Positions 1 to 12,400 of a stretch of 64,000 bases of DNA are shown here, piece after piece; the first letter of the stretch is position 1, and each line of letters opens with the position of its first letter. This DNA comes from Oryza sativa Japonica Group (Eukaryota; Streptophyta; Magnoliopsida; Poales; Poaceae). Where the stretch lies: contig NC_089043.1 of NCBI RefSeq assembly GCF_034140825.1, positions 24,080,001-24,144,000 on the forward strand, in the 5' to 3' direction. The translations under genes and the position numbers were made by a program. The notes under the pieces are model-generated. The model worked only from the letters and a program-made list of their open reading frames with translations. It was not told the DNA's origin and searched no databases.

Positions 1-30
1 TTCCGTCCCATAAAAAACAAATATAATATC

Positions 31-1560
31 CTTGATAGTGAGATTATGTCAAAAAAAAATCAATAATTTTAAACAGGAGGTAGTACCATACATAAGAGAG
101 GTGGTTAAATTTATGATGCCTTGACATTCAATTTCATATCATAATAATTTTGCAGGTCCAAATAAATCTATATTATACTGCTGTAATATCTTGCAAGCCT
201 CAAAATATCAATTAATTTGACACCGGAGAGAGTAGCATATCACAAATCATTCCTTGGTACGTGAGATTCTGTCGAAAACATCAATAACTTTAAAACCGGA
301 GGGAGTACCATAAGAGAGGTGGTTGAATTTCTGACATTCAATTTCATATTTTAATAAATTCGCAAGTCCAATAAATCTATAGTACTATTAGAATGTTTTT
401 TTCAAGCCTCCAACTTCAACTAAATTGACATCGGAGGTGTAGCATTACAATTAATCATTCCTTGGTATATGAGATTCTGTCCAAAATATCAAATAGTTTT
501 GAAACTGGAGGGAGTACATATATAAGAGAGGTGATTAAATTTATGAAACCTTGACATTCAATTTCATATTATAATAAATTCGCATGTCCAATAAATCTAT
601 AGTACTATTATAATATATTTCAAGCCTCCAAACATCAACTAATTTGGCACCGGAGGGAGTAGCGTCACAATTAATCATTTCTTGATACGTGAGATTTTTG
701 TCCAAAAATCTCAATAATTTTAAAACTGGAGGTGAGCACCATATATAGGAGAGTGGTATTCGCAGGTCCAATAAATCCACAATACTATTATAATATTTTT
801 CAAGCCTCCAAACTTCAACTAATTTGACACCGAGTGAGTAGGATCACAATTAATCATTCCTTGGCATTGTGAGATTTTATCCAAAACATCAATAATTAGG
901 GAGTACCATATATAAGAGAGGTGGTTAGATTTATGAACCTTGAGATTCAATTTCATTATAATAAATTTGGATGTCCAATAAATATATATAGTACTATTGA
1001 AATATATTTCAAGCCTTTAACTAATTTGACACCGGAGGGAGTAGCGTCACAATTAATCATTTCTTAATACGTGAGATTTTTGTCCCAGAACATCAATAAT
1101 TTTAAAATCGGAGGGGGACACCATATATAGGAGAGTGGTATTCACAGGTTCAATAAATCTATAGTACTATTATAATATATTTCAAGCCTCCCAAGTCCAA
1201 ACGTTAACTAATTTGACACCGGAGAGAAGCGTCACAATTAATCATTCCTTGATATGTGAGATTTCTGTCCCAAAACATCAATAATTTTAAAATCGGAGGG
1301 AGCACTATATATAGGAGAGTGGTATTCACATGTTCAATAAATCTATAGTACTATTATAATATTTTTAAGCCTCAAAACGTCAACTCATTTGGCACAGGAG
1401 GGAGTAGTACGTGATATTCTGTCCAAAACATCCATAAATTTTAAACCAAAGGGAGTACCATAAGAGAAGAGAGGTGGTTAAATTTCTGAAACCTCGACAT
1501 TCAATTCATGTTATAATAAACTCGCAGATCCAATAAACCCATAGTACTATAATAATATTT
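31..1560. repeat. Degenerate tandem array, about seven units of 165-220 bp
   Basis: A landmark phrase (atcattccttggtacgtgag and variants, followed by a run like attctgtccaaaacatcaa) recurs near 31, 248, 454, 674, 853, 1056, 1241 and, truncated, 1405. Each unit also holds a short AATAAATC-TATAGTACTATTA block and two separate GGAGGGAGTA-like motifs, which resemble the inner end of Stowaway elements. Units differ by many substitutions and small indels, so the array is old. No coding potential is seen. The left edge may run outside the window. Confidence 0.8.
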
Positions 1561-1754
1561 TTCATGCCAAATCGGTTCATATCATTTTTTTTAAAAAATA
1601 GTGATTTAGAAACTAATGATCGTCAACGTTTTATCAAAAGTCCGACCGTGTCTTACTCCAAACATAAAATATTTATAATCGAAGATAGTATACTTCATTT
1701 GTCTTAAAATATTACAATAAACTTTGAAGTAGTTTTGGGACAGAGAAAGAAGTA

Positions 1755-2010
1755 CTCCCTCCGTACTCATAAAGGAAGTCGTTTAGGACAATGTTTAAAT
1801 CAAACCTTAGAAATATAAATCATGAATAACTCTCAAGTTGTTGAATTTGAAAATGTAAAAATTATATGTATAGATTTTTCTTGAAAAATACTTTTATAAA
1901 AGTATAAATATATCACTTTTTGAATAAATATTTTTATAGAAACAAAAAGTTAAAGTTGTGTTTTGAAGACCGTATTGCTGTTCTAAACGACTTCCTTTAC
2001 GAGCATGGAG
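1755..2010. mobile_element. Stowaway-type MITE
   Basis: About 256 bp with terminal inverted repeats of roughly 30 bp. The left end reads ctccctccgtactcataaag and the right end ctttacgagcatggag, its diverged complement. TA dinucleotides sit at both borders (1753-1754 and 2011-2012), the Stowaway target duplication. The interior is AT-rich and non-coding. It lies a few hundred bases upstream of the small membrane protein gene. Confidence 0.8.
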
Positions 2011-2426
2011 TACAAATTTTGAGGTGTTTTCCATAAACTTGAAACGTTGTGATTCAACAAGTGCTAGTGCAAATTTGACCGCCAACGCAACCAATCAGTT
2101 GCACAGTTATCCACGCCAACACCGGAAATAACTGCCGAATAAACAAATCCAGCCTACCATTATCCTCTCGTAGCGTAGACGTCTCCGCCCATTCCCAATT
2201 TCCCATTCCCCCCTCTATTTCAACATCTCCCCCCATGTCTCTCCTCCCCCATCTCGCCATTTCAATTCCACCAACGCGAGAGAGAGAGCGATCGAGAAGC
2301 AAACCCGACCCGACAACCAATTTCTCCGACCCAATTCGCCTCCTCCAAGATTCTTGCGCCACCGCCGAGGAGGCGATCGGTTCTTGATTTCTTGAATTCG
2401 ATTCTTGAAGAATTCTTGGGGGTGGT

Positions 2427-2801
2427 ATGAGGTCGTCGGCGACGGCGGCGGCGGAGGCGGCGGAGGCTGACCAGTCGAGGGCGATGTACGAGCTGTGCGC
2501 GCTGCTGCTGACGGTGCTCCGGGCGTGGCCGGAGGAAGGGGGCGGGCGGGGGGCGGCGGCGTGGCCGCGGCAGGTGACGGCGGCGGGGGTGGCGTCGATG
2601 CTGCTGGGGGCGTCGGTGGCGCTGATGCTGTGCGGGTCGGTGACCTTCATGCTGGGGTTCTTCCTCATGCCCTGGGTCATCGGCCTCGCCTGCGTCTTCC
2701 TCCTCGTCGGGTTCGTCACCAACCTGTCCGTGATCTGGAGGGCCATCCTCTGGCCCGCCTCGTGCTCCTCCTCGCCCAAGGTGGCCTCCACATGTACGTG
2801 A
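2427..2801 (+). CDS. Small plant membrane protein of unknown function (124 aa)
   Basis: A single-exon reading frame with an alanine-rich N-terminus (residues 1-20) followed by two hydrophobic helices, about residues 49-80 (ASMLLGASVALMLC and onward) and 83-104 (VIGLACVFLLVGFVTNLSVI). A short tail with WRAILWP and a serine run follows. The stretch GFFLMPWVIGL resembles a conserved segment of small uncharacterised plant transmembrane proteins that I recall from other plants. High GC, a CT-rich leader at about 2230-2420 with CGAGAGAGAGAG, and an AT-rich region after the stop all suit a rice gene start. An overlapping frame at 2495-2815 is a GC shadow. The function is unknown, and the 3' end may be spliced further downstream, because the frame stops soon after the helices. 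Confidence 0.7.
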   Translation: MRSSATAAAEAAEADQSRAMYELCALLLTVLRAWPEEGGGRGAAAWPRQVTAAGVASMLLGASVALMLCGSVTFMLGFFLMPWVIGLACVFLLVGFVTNLSVIWRAILWPASCSSSPKVASTCT

Positions 2802-2815
2802 TCTTGGCCGTTTAG

Positions 2816-5560
2816 GAGTAGGGCTCCTACATGTTTGGGGACAAAAGGGAAGAGGCTCCTCTTTTTACATGTTTGGGTTAGTCAGGATTGGGGAATTCAC
2901 TGTGGATTCATGCGTAATTTGGGGGGTAAATATGATGATTGGTGGTGTTTCTTGGCTTTATCAGAGTTCAAAATGCGCTAAATTGAGCGCCTTTGCTTAA
3001 ATTATGCCCAATTGTGAAGCATCTGTCATACTTTGGGTGCTTCTCTGAAAATTGAGATATGTGTAGCTTCTGTATTTAAATTGTGGTTTTATTAGGATTG
3101 TTGCGTTGATTTAGTTCGGGAGGACATCATTCCAAATAATGTGAGCAGCTTGTTGTCGTAGTTAAAATAAAATTGACGCGATGGTAAGAAGTGGAAAGGG
3201 TCAGAATTGGTGGTTGTCGATGCAATCCAGATGATTCTCAAATGTTTTGGATCTCTAATTTGATGTAGAGAGGCTGGCTATAGCTTCAGGTTGATGAAAT
3301 TCGATATTGAAAGGGCGTAAGGGACTAAATTGCGTCGGTGAGCACCGACCATATGAACTGAAAGGGGGAAAGGAGCTGTAAACATATAGAGTCAAAAAGG
3401 GCCATATAACAATGAAATGGATGCCTGAGCGCTTTCGTGCTTGCTAAGTAGGAGACCAGAAAGCTTAAGTTTATAACTTTGTTCGTTTCGACGGGATACA
3501 AGCTGAGTTTCTTAGGAACAAAGGAGCTTGAGAGGAACTAAATGCAACTAGTGACAATCGAGAAGAAGAGCTTTCTTAGATTCCCAGGAAGAATAGAATA
3601 GCCTAGTTAAGCTTGACCTAGTGTATTCCTTTCACCTTTCAAGATTTCACTGTCAATGCATCTAGAAAAATTGATATAGCTAGTTAATTGTTGAAATTAG
3701 AAAATACTTTATATGGGTGTAATACAGGTGAAGCTGAACCTCAATTTCCCTGCCAACCTTGATGTGCTTGTTCCTCACAAACGAACAGTATTCTACATCA
3801 ATTTTCTGTGGTAAATTAATGCGGATGTATTAAGTTCACCATCAAGATCAGCTATTACAACCCAAATAAGTTCAAATATGATATCAGTGCAATTCCTTTC
3901 TTGGTCCTACTGACTGTAAACAGTATCATGCCTATATCACTATTATCATCACTATCATGCTTTTAAGAGTTGTTGTCTTTATTGCATTCATACCTATTTC
4001 CAACGTTATCGTATAACAAGAGCTTTGGATTGTATCTTCTGGCAGGGTATATATTTTCCAAGCCTCCATTCATGTCCTACATGTGAAGTTGAATGAGAAG
4101 TAGGTTCTCATGGAGGTGTATACAAGCAGAAGAGTTTGGGCGGCATTACGTTGTTGCCATCCTATCTTTTCCTTCCCGGACAACATTTTTACCATGTAAC
4201 GCCGCAACAAGCTTAGATGGTTTTATATATTATAATTAGGATGGCAAGCTTTAACAGAAAACTTTGTACATATGGAAAAAGAACGGTTTGGTTTTATTAT
4301 TTATTACATCTATCCTATAATTGTTTCAGAATTGGAGAGTTCTTTTCCTTCAAGGTTTGTATCTTGTTTTTGCTCAACTGGCACTGTCAGACTGATTGTC
4401 TCCAATCTTATGGAGCTGCTCTGTTGCCTCTGTTTTGGTTAGGATGGTTACTCTGTCTCAAGGGCTCTGTTTTGGGAACCAGGATTTTTCTTGATTCATG
4501 CCATAATTGAACTATTCGGTAATATAAAGGGATTTTGGCAATGTATTTGCACTTTCAAGATCTCTTATATTTTAGAACGGGATAGTATTTCGGTATGAAT
4601 TCAGGCATTCTGGACATGACCTAACACCTGGATCCTTGTTAAGACAGCAAGATCTGAAAGCTCTGTATATCTTCTGATATCTGAACCTGAAAATGGTTAG
4701 TAGCATCTGATTGCTACTGGCAACTGTCCATGCATGCTGGAAGCGTTGAGTAGGTCCCAAGATGGCCCGTGTTCAGACAACAGCAAGGAAAGGTTTGGGT
4801 GATTAGGTCAAAAGTATGGGTCTTGAAAGCAAGAGGAGAGCAACCCCAGGAAGCAAGCAGTGGCCATTGCCCTACCACCACAAGAAAGCTCTGCCAGTTT
4901 TGTTTTCTGAAGCTACACGTATCAACGTCAGGCAAGCGGCTGCGAACGTCAGATTTGCGCATGCCGTTGCGCAGACAGAAAGAGAGAGAGAGAGACTGTT
5001 GTTAACTTATTAACCGTAGCTAACATTTAAATTTTAAAACTAAAATATTTTAGTGTTGATTCAGATATTTGCATCGAAGTTTATCTTTGGGTATTGGCTT
5101 TTCAAACTATTAAGAATGGTAATAAAAGGTTTTATCCATAAATTGTTTTTACCATCCGTTTTAAATTGCTTGGTTTGTTCTAAGTCAAGAATTTTTATAT
5201 TTAATCATTAATTTCTATAAACTCGTATAGTTTAACATCTCAATATTTATATTTTTAGATTCACCATGAGAAATATTTTCATAATATATAATTCATGTAT
5301 TGTTAACTTATACGGTTTTCTAAAAATTTGTAGTCAAATATAGATATGTTTGGTTTAGAACAAACCTAAAACGACAAATAATTTGAAACAACAAGAGTAG
5401 CTTATCATCCGTGGCTTAAACGATCAAAAATTATTTTCGGTTGTTTTCAGCTGTGGCTATTTTGAATTTTAATTTAATTGTAGAGTTAACTTAAGAGGCA
5501 TTTTGTCGCTTTCATCACTCAGCCATGACTTCTGGACCGAAAACAGAAAGTATGAAATTC
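2816..5560. other. Gene-free stretch: probable 3' UTR then intergenic
   Basis: The first few hundred bases after 2801 are T-rich and free of long frames, as expected of a rice 3' UTR. A polypyrimidine tract and CAG near 4048 could be an acceptor for an untranslated downstream exon, but nothing coding is conserved there. Frames at 4217-4510 and 4572-5013 have no recognisable domain. From about 5035 the sequence is AT-rich and looks like old repeat debris. Confidence 0.4.
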
Positions 5561-5649
5561 TTACCTTGAAATGATTTCATTTTTAATATACGATCAAATC
5601 CCCAATTGCTACAACTTACAAATGTCGCAGTGCAGCTATGCAACTATGT

Positions 5650-7909
5650 TCAGTTGAAAGCTGTGCAGTCTCTTCTGATCTCTCCATGCTTCCCGGACTT
5701 GACTCCGACCCTGCCAAGCTTGACCATGGCCTCCTTGAACGCCTCGAAGAAGAGCGTCTGGTTCTTGGCGAAGCCGGTCACCGCCGGCCGCGACGCGGCG
5801 TCGGTGTAGAGCTCCTGGTCGGAGGTGAACAGGCCGAGGCCGCCGGCGAGGTTGGCGTAGTAGGCGTTGTCGAAGGCGGCCGGGGTGATGGGGTCCATGT
5901 TGACGGCGATGGTCGGCGCGACGTCGCGCGGGCACGCCGCCATCAGCTGCCGCGCGTACGCCGGGTCGTAGGACGGGTCCACGCCGCCGCCGACGCGGCC
6001 GTACAGCCGGCCGGCGAAGCGCGTGCAGTGCGCGAAGCCGACGGTGTGCGCGCCGGAGAGCGCCACCATGTCGAGCACGGTGAGGTTGTTCTTGGCGAAT
6101 ATGGCGGCGAGGTCCTTGACGCGCATGTCCGGGCCTGGCAGCTTGCCGGCGACGCCGCCGGACTTGGAGACGAGGCCGTCTAGCCGGCCAAGCTCGACGG
6201 TCCAGCGTGGGCCGGACGACTGCAACGCCATTGATTGATTGATTGATCGACCTTGTTAGAGGCAGCAAAGCTTTCGCCATGGCAGGAGGAGGAGGATTGA
6301 TGGGATGGTTTACCATGGCGACGACGTCCCTGGCGGCGATGGCGAGGATGTCGGCGCAGGAGACCACGCCGGGGCACTTCTTCTCGACCGCCGCCTTGGC
6401 GCGCACCACCGTGTCGAAGCCGTCGCCGGCGAGCGACAGGTTGTCCGGCGAGTCCTTCTCGGCGTCGTTGCCCCGCGACGCGATCATGACCGACGCGTCA
6501 CACCCCTGTCAGAAAAGGTTAAAATTCCCCCAAAATAATTTCAGTGCCAATTGAAAACGTACGTAACTTCAATTTTCAAAGTGATCAAAGCATTTGCACA
6601 CCTATCAAAAATTTAAAGGTCTGTTTAAACTGAAGCCAAAATAAACCTTACCAAATTTTAACAATATTATCAAATTTTTGTATGATTTCTTATGTATTTA
6701 CTGGAGTTTGATAAAGAAATAAATGGAAGTATATATTTAACAACTTTATAAAAAAATATGGTTTGAAATGACATCGATCTAAATAACCCGGAGTATGAAA
6801 TCATCATGAAATGGGAGGAATGATGACGTGGACGGCACGGAATTCCGTGTCCGCCACATCGGATACGACAACGTGGCGCCTGGTATTCCAGCAGGGATTC
6901 AGAGAAGCATCTGTCGTGAGCATTTGATTACGCAGCCCAGTTGACAGAAAAGGGTCGTGCAGTCACATGGCAGAAGCGACGAGTGCGTGATTTGGAGCTA
7001 ATCCAGTTGCCATTTCGTACCATTAATCTACTGTTAATCTCTCATTATCTCGTACTACTACTCCCTCCGTTTCATAATGCAAGTCATTCTATCATTTCCT
7101 ACATTTATATTGATATTAATGAATCTAGACATATATATATTTATCTAGATTCATTAACATGAATATGAATATGAGGAAAGTTAAAATGACTTATATTGTG
7201 AAACGGAGGAAGTAGCTTTTCTCTCCTTTCCCTGAGACTAACAAACCAAATTTTGACATGATCTCTGATGCAATTAAATGTAGATTAATGCTGAAAATTC
7301 AGAGACCCTCATGCTGCTCATGCTGCTAAGCTGAATCCTGAATGCATCAGGAAAGCAGCTGAAAAGTTTGTAAGCTTTGCAAGTATGCAAATGCCTAATG
7401 CAGAGTAATGCTGAAAAATTCAGTGCATCACAAGCAGCTCTGAAGCTGCAAAAGCTGCGAAAATTTTGCAAGGATTTTCAAATGCCAAATGCAAAGCTAA
7501 CTACTCGCCGAAATCAAACCGAGGCTATCAATTACGAAAGAAATCAAGAAACCTAGAACCAGAAAATCTGAGGGTGCAAGTGCGACTCTGAAACTCTGAC
7601 GCCTCCAATTCCGGTTTGAAATCTGAATCAAGAACACGAGGGTTGGTTGGGTCAGTGCCAGCCGCCGCTGCTCACCTCGACGAAGCAGTCGTGGAAGAAG
7701 AGGCGGAGCGTGGCCGGGACGGTGACGAAGGTCTCCTTCACCTTCCTCGCCACCACCGACCGCACGACGGACTCCACGCCGGGGCACGTCGACCGGTAGT
7801 GCTCCGGCGACAGCCTCGCCGCCTCGCCGCCGGCCGCCGCCGCCATTGCCACCACCACCACCACCGCCGCCGCCGCCGCGACGCCGTACAGGCTACCACG
7901 TCGCTCCAT
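5650..7909 (-). CDS. Class III secretory peroxidase (331 aa, three exons)
   Basis: Heme peroxidase of the plant class III family: it uses H2O2 to oxidise phenolics in the cell wall or vacuole. Exons on the minus strand are 7909-7676, 6505-6314 and 6219-5650; both introns are GT-AG and phase 0. The chosen start (MERRGSLYG) gives a signal peptide to about residue 31; an upstream in-frame ATG at 7975 would add 22 residues of less typical sequence. Distal site: R69, FFHDC with H73. Proximal heme ligand: H200 in [11 protein letters not shown]. The eight disulphide cysteines are all present (42, 75, 80, 122, 128, 207, 238, 327). Length is usual for the family. Many rice members have three introns; this one has two. 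Intron 1 (1170 bp) holds a Stowaway MITE. It probably matches a chromosome 9 rice peroxidase near Os09g0507500, from memory only. Confidence 0.93.
7061..7212. mobile_element. Stowaway MITE in peroxidase intron 1
   Basis: 152 bp, bounded by TA (7059-7060 and 7213-7214). Ends are ctccctccgtttcataatgc and the complement of ttgtgaaacggaggaag. The arms continue as an imperfect inverted repeat through gaatctagacatatat at the centre, so the whole element folds into one long hairpin. It belongs to the same family as the element at 57485-57752. Confidence 0.85.
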
Positions 7910-7983
7910 GGAGGAGGAGCTCCTCGAGCTTGTCCTTCCTTCCAATGGGGGAGGAGGGATTAAGCTAGTGGCCAAATGGGGGA

Positions 7984-8013
7984 GAGGAGTGGAGTGGAGT
8001 GGAGTGGAGTGAA
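7984..8013. repeat. GGAGT-type short tandem repeat upstream of the peroxidase
   Basis: Four to five copies of a GTGGA pentamer, about 75-105 bp upstream of the chosen peroxidase start codon, so within its probable 5' UTR or core promoter. Confidence 0.7.
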
Positions 8014-8160
8014 GAAGAGAAGAGACAGGAATGGTGGGGGTACAGTACAGTGGTGGGCAGTGGGGAAGAGTGAAAGGTGGAAGAGCTTTTTGTTGATGAT
8101 AATTGTATAGTATTAATTAAATTGCAAGGTGGTGTTAGCTAACTACTTCCTCCGATATAA

Positions 8161-8306
8161 GGCTGTGTTTAGTTCCACGTTAAAATTGGAAGTTTGAAGA
8201 AATTAGAACGATGTGATGGAAAAGTTAAAAGTTTGTGTGCGTAATAAAGTTCGATGTGACAGAAAAGTTAAAAGTTTGAAGAAAAAAATTAGAATCTAAA
8301 CAGGCC
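8161..8306. mobile_element. MITE of the GGCC-TGTTTAG type
   Basis: 146 bp. The left end is ggctgtgtttagttcc and the right end aatctaaacaggcc, inverted copies of each other, with TAA on both sides. The interior has two related AAAAGTTAAAAGTTTG blocks. A three-base TAA duplication suits the Tourist/Harbinger group. It lies upstream of the peroxidase. Confidence 0.7.
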
Positions 8307-8309
8307 TAA

Positions 8310-9690
8310 ATATTTGATGTTTATGATATGATTGTTTAGGATATGATTCAATCGAAATATTTATAATTCCAACCATCAATTTTATATCAGAATAAGTTTA
8401 TAAAATCTAATAACAAGTTTGTAATATTTATGAATTTGTGTACATTTTGGTAGGATTTGTTCTGTAAAAGCTAAGATTTAAACTGAACAAACAATGGCAT
8501 TCGTTTCTCTTGAACCATGACAAAACTTGACCCGGTTTTCAGCCTCAGATTCATCCAGAGACTGATGGCCTTGTCCCTTGAAACTATGCAATCATCACTG
8601 CATCAAGGTTTTTGTTGAGCTTAATAACAGCAGCATGAACTGTGGATGAACAGTGAGGTAGTGTTCTGGTGGAGCTCACACACTCATGAAAAGGTTTCAC
8701 AGGTTTAGAACTGATTCAAAGAACAAATGCTGATGCCTGATTTCGTGTATCTGAAATGCAACTTTACAAAGTACAGGGCTTCAGGCTACTAAATTACTGA
8801 CAAAGTTACAACTGATTCAGAGAACAAGTGCTGATATCTGAAATGCAACTTTACAAAGTACAGTGCTTCAGGCAGAATTTACTGAAAAATTCAAGATTAT
8901 TGGTTATCATCCTTGATGTTGATACGTGTCACGGGCGGCTGTTATGTTTGGTCAGAGATTCCAAACTCGATTGTCAGTGACTCCATGTACCAACCAAACT
9001 GGACATTGAAATGCGAATACCAGAGTTGTTATGCTTATCGGCTCAAGCAGTAGTGCCAATCATTATTTGTGAAATCATTATCCATAACACGAAAAAATCC
9101 AGTCAGCAAAAGAATTTAGGACCAACCAGACTGCACATGGCTTCCAACTGTATCCTAATCAGATGGTGTGATGTTAGCAAGAAACCAATTTGGTGTCATC
9201 TCCTTGGATTTGGTATCGTCTGAGCTTTTCTACCTCCAGACAGCTAAATACAGAAATAATACAGGCTCAATAAACGTTGAATACTTCATACTAAATGGTT
9301 ATCATCGAAATATGGATTCTGAAATTGTGAAACTAAAGTAGAATGCTGATGAGCTGAAGTTTAGGAGTCTTTGTCAGAAAAGGAATTCTTTCTTCATTTT
9401 CTTTCTCAATACTAGCACTCCTGTACCTTGATCGCAAAAAAGGTTTTAAAGCAGTGCGTACCGTGGAAATACTTAGGACCTAATATACATGTGACGATAG
9501 ATATAATGCGCTGAAATGAATCTGATGAGGCGGCAAGTTACTGCAGCACAGTACTGTAAATAACTGAATTACAAAATTCTGAACAAAAATGCTAAATATC
9601 TGAGCAGGATGTAACAGATATTGTAAACACATTTTGCAGCATTGAAATACAGTTGGGTTGGTGAGTCTAAGGAGACCTACTATCAGAGAA
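8310..9690. other. Intergenic DNA and p24 gene 3' flank
   Basis: No supported gene. Two related segments near 8700-8790 and 8810-8890 (both with gatgcctgatttcgtg- or gctgatatctgaaatgc-like wording, then aactttacaaagtacag) form an imperfect direct repeat of about 100 bp. The last few hundred bases before 9691 are the likely 3' UTR of the p24 gene. Confidence 0.4.
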
Positions 9691-11077
9691 TTAGACCCTC
9701 GATGTTCCCAGCTTTCGCTCAAAGAGGCGATGCAGTAGGTAGACCTGCACAACACTGGCTGCAATGAGAGCAGCTGATTCAAAGAATGCCTTGTGAACTG
9801 CCCTCCTACTCATGTTCTCGTTTACTGCATCAGATAGACAAATATAGTATTACAGTTTTAGCATCAAAACACGTTTATGAGATACTGTAAATTTTGCTTT
9901 TGACAGAACATGATATTTACAAAAAAAAAGGGAAAAAAAAGAAAAAGAAAAGAAGATGGTGTGTGTTCTCATGTTGTTCATCAATGTAACAAATATTTAT
10001 CAATTTCAAGATGTTTGGTAATGTGGCATGTGTGGCGGTCTGGTCCAAAGGTTGACATAAAAGGCTGGAGCTCCTAAGGCAGGACAGTTTGTCGGTAGTA
10101 CAGAAACAGAAAAGTTGAGCATTTGCTACAACTCATAAGTTCTATTTATTACAAGATAAAAGAAAACAAGAGATCTTCACATATTACAATTTCGAAAAAG
10201 TACTAGTATTTAAAGGAGAGAGTAAGACACGAGGAACATACATATTGCTTGCCGGTCTGTTTGGGCCTCCAACCAGTGCTGTTCAAACTGAATGTTGTAG
10301 AGGGCTTCATCCAACTTTGCAATTTGCTCAAACAAGGCGCTGAAATGTTCTACATATTTCCAGAGTAAAGGAATCAACCACATGCTCCTTGCTAGACAAA
10401 TTTAACAAAACCAGAAAAATGCTTACCATCTTTGGCATGCTGGTCATAATACGAAAAGTGACTAACAAGTACATCAAAATCTACAGTTTCATGGTATGGG
10501 GATTTATTGGTGAAGCAGAAGCGGTGAACGCCTCTCCTATGAACTATGAATTCAAACTTATCGCTGATCTTGTCACGGGAATCATGGATTTGATTACCAT
10601 TGGGATCTCTAACCTGCCATATATCAAAGTTGAATCAGTTTTGGATGCGGCATAACTGGAAAGTTCTCAAGGGCTCATGCAAGCATCAAACAAAACATGG
10701 AGTCCATATGCAATCCTCCATGCCCATTATCAGACTACAAGAACGGAAATATCTAGCCAGCTATTGTTCCTTATTAAAAAATGAAAGCAAGAATCTCACC
10801 ACACTCTACAATTGTGGAGTATTTACATGGATGAAGATTGGACGTAAGAAAAAGAAAAACAAGATCATACCACAAGATCCACGCCATCCTCGGTATAATG
10901 CCATGGCGTCTCTGCCTTGATCACAACAAAGGATACATGAACTGTATCTCCTTCATAATCAACATTATGAGAGAAGCACTCTTCCCTATCGATCACGAAG
11001 CGAATAGCTGCAGCAGGGCGCAAGAAGGCCAAGATACATAGAACCAACAGAAACCCCAATCTCAAACTCCCCTCCAT
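9691..11077 (-). CDS. p24 family cargo receptor, beta subclass (211 aa, four coding exons)
   Basis: Type I membrane protein of the early secretory pathway; p24 proteins ride COPI and COPII vesicles and help sort cargo between ER and Golgi. Coding exons on the minus strand: 11077-10871, 10613-10427, 10349-10242 and 9824-9691; all junctions are GT-AG and the frame closes exactly. Signal peptide 1-24 (ending RPAAA), then a GOLD domain that starts IRFVIDREECFSHNVDYEG, with the paired cysteines of the domain in REECFS and RFCFTNKSPYHET. A helical stretch follows (LEAQTDRQAI, NENMSRRAV), then a single membrane helix (ALIAASVVQVYLL) and a short basic tail ending KLGTSRV. Sequence and length match the plant p24-beta2 type (Arabidopsis At3g07680, from memory). 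A 5' UTR intron (11085-12233) separates the start codon from a non-coding first exon at about 12234-12400. Confidence 0.93.
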
Positions 11078-11248
11078 TGTCCTACTGCAAGAAACACAAA
11101 GCCATAGAATTTAGACAGTATCAACATAGGATTACAGAACTACTATCAAATAGCTGTAACATTCTACCCAAAAAAAGACGAGTGAGGTTATTAGCTTAAG
11201 AGAAATAAGAACACACAACTGCAGTCTCCCAAATTCACATACTATATA

Positions 11249-11574
11249 CTCCCTCTATCCCATAATATAAGGCATGGTCAAAGTTAACTTATAATTTCTC
11301 ATATCCTAGAAGGTTTGTAGCAACAAAATTATAACCATATGAAAGTAATTTAAATCTCAATCTAATGATATATTTTTTAACAAATAAAATTCATTTAATA
11401 TTATACTAAGTGTAGCAACAAAATTATAACCATATGAAAGTAATTTAAATTTCAATCTAATGATATATTTTTTAACAAATAAAATTCATTTAATATTATA
11501 CTAAGTGTTGGTTAAATGTTTTAAATGTTGAATCTTGAAATGTGTATGCGCCTTATATTATGGGATAGAGGGAG
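11249..11574. mobile_element. Stowaway MITE with a doubled interior, in the p24 5' UTR intron
   Basis: Ends are ctccctctatcccataatat and its complement atattatgggatagagggag, with TA on both sides (11247-11248 and 11575-11576). The interior contains a 95-bp block twice in a row (11317-11411 and 11412-11506), nearly identical, so this copy is about 95 bp longer than a one-block form would be. Confidence 0.88.
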
Positions 11575-12233
11575 TAGTTATTAAAGGGTTCAAATTCAAG
11601 CAGCAGGTAGATAGTGCGGTATTCAAGAAATAGCTCACTGACTCACTCCCTACGACAATGCAGAGACAAAATACAAAGGTAGAATTACTAAAAATCACGT
11701 GAATTAGCACATACACACAAATTATTTGTCTCATTCTCACTATTAGACGCACAAGTAAAATTCCCACATCACTGAAGAAGTACGCACTTCCCATGACCTA
11801 ACTGTAGCAGGCAACAGATGCACAAATCCTCCTAGGGTAAGAGCTAAAACCTCCCATCTAATTGGGGCATAAGAGCAGTGGCAAATCAAGGAGCCGAGCA
11901 TTCCCGCCAGATCTAGAGAACTCTCCAAGAATCGGCGCGATATGCCCTTTGTCCGCCATCCACGGAAGCAAAATCCAGTAACGAACACGCGAATCACAAA
12001 CGGCGCATCGAACCGCAGTAACAGAAACAAACAACGAGCAATCTCCCAGCAAGCCTGAGTAGCTCCGCCTCCTCCCAAGAACACAAATCTTAAACAAGAA
12101 ACCAAACTAGTAAGTCGTAATCTTTCCACCCAAAAAACCGGCTGATTCGACCAGCGACACGCGCCCGGCGCAATCCAGAAGTAGCGAGATCGAACCGAGC
12201 AGGCATTGATGGGGATGGATCGAGCTTGCTCAC

Positions 12234-12400
12234 CTTGGGTCCGTCCGTGGAATCTCTGGCGATCTTGTCCCGCCGCTTCTCTTTTCCCGGGGATTTCTTG
12301 TTTGCGAGATCAGAAGAAGAGGAAATTAGAGAGCACGGGAACTTGTCTTTACGTTGGATTAACGGCTTGATCTCGTGGGCTTTTTGGACTTTGTGGCGAG
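12234..12400 (-). promoter_or_regulatory. Untranslated first exon and promoter side of the p24 gene
   Basis: On the minus strand a clean donor (CCCAAG followed by GTGAGCAAG) lies at 12233 and pairs with the acceptor CTTGCAG just before 11084, seven bases upstream of the p24 start codon. The exon upstream edge is not visible; about 12400 is an estimate. The Pack-MULE at 12490 begins within about 100-250 bp of it. Confidence 0.55.
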
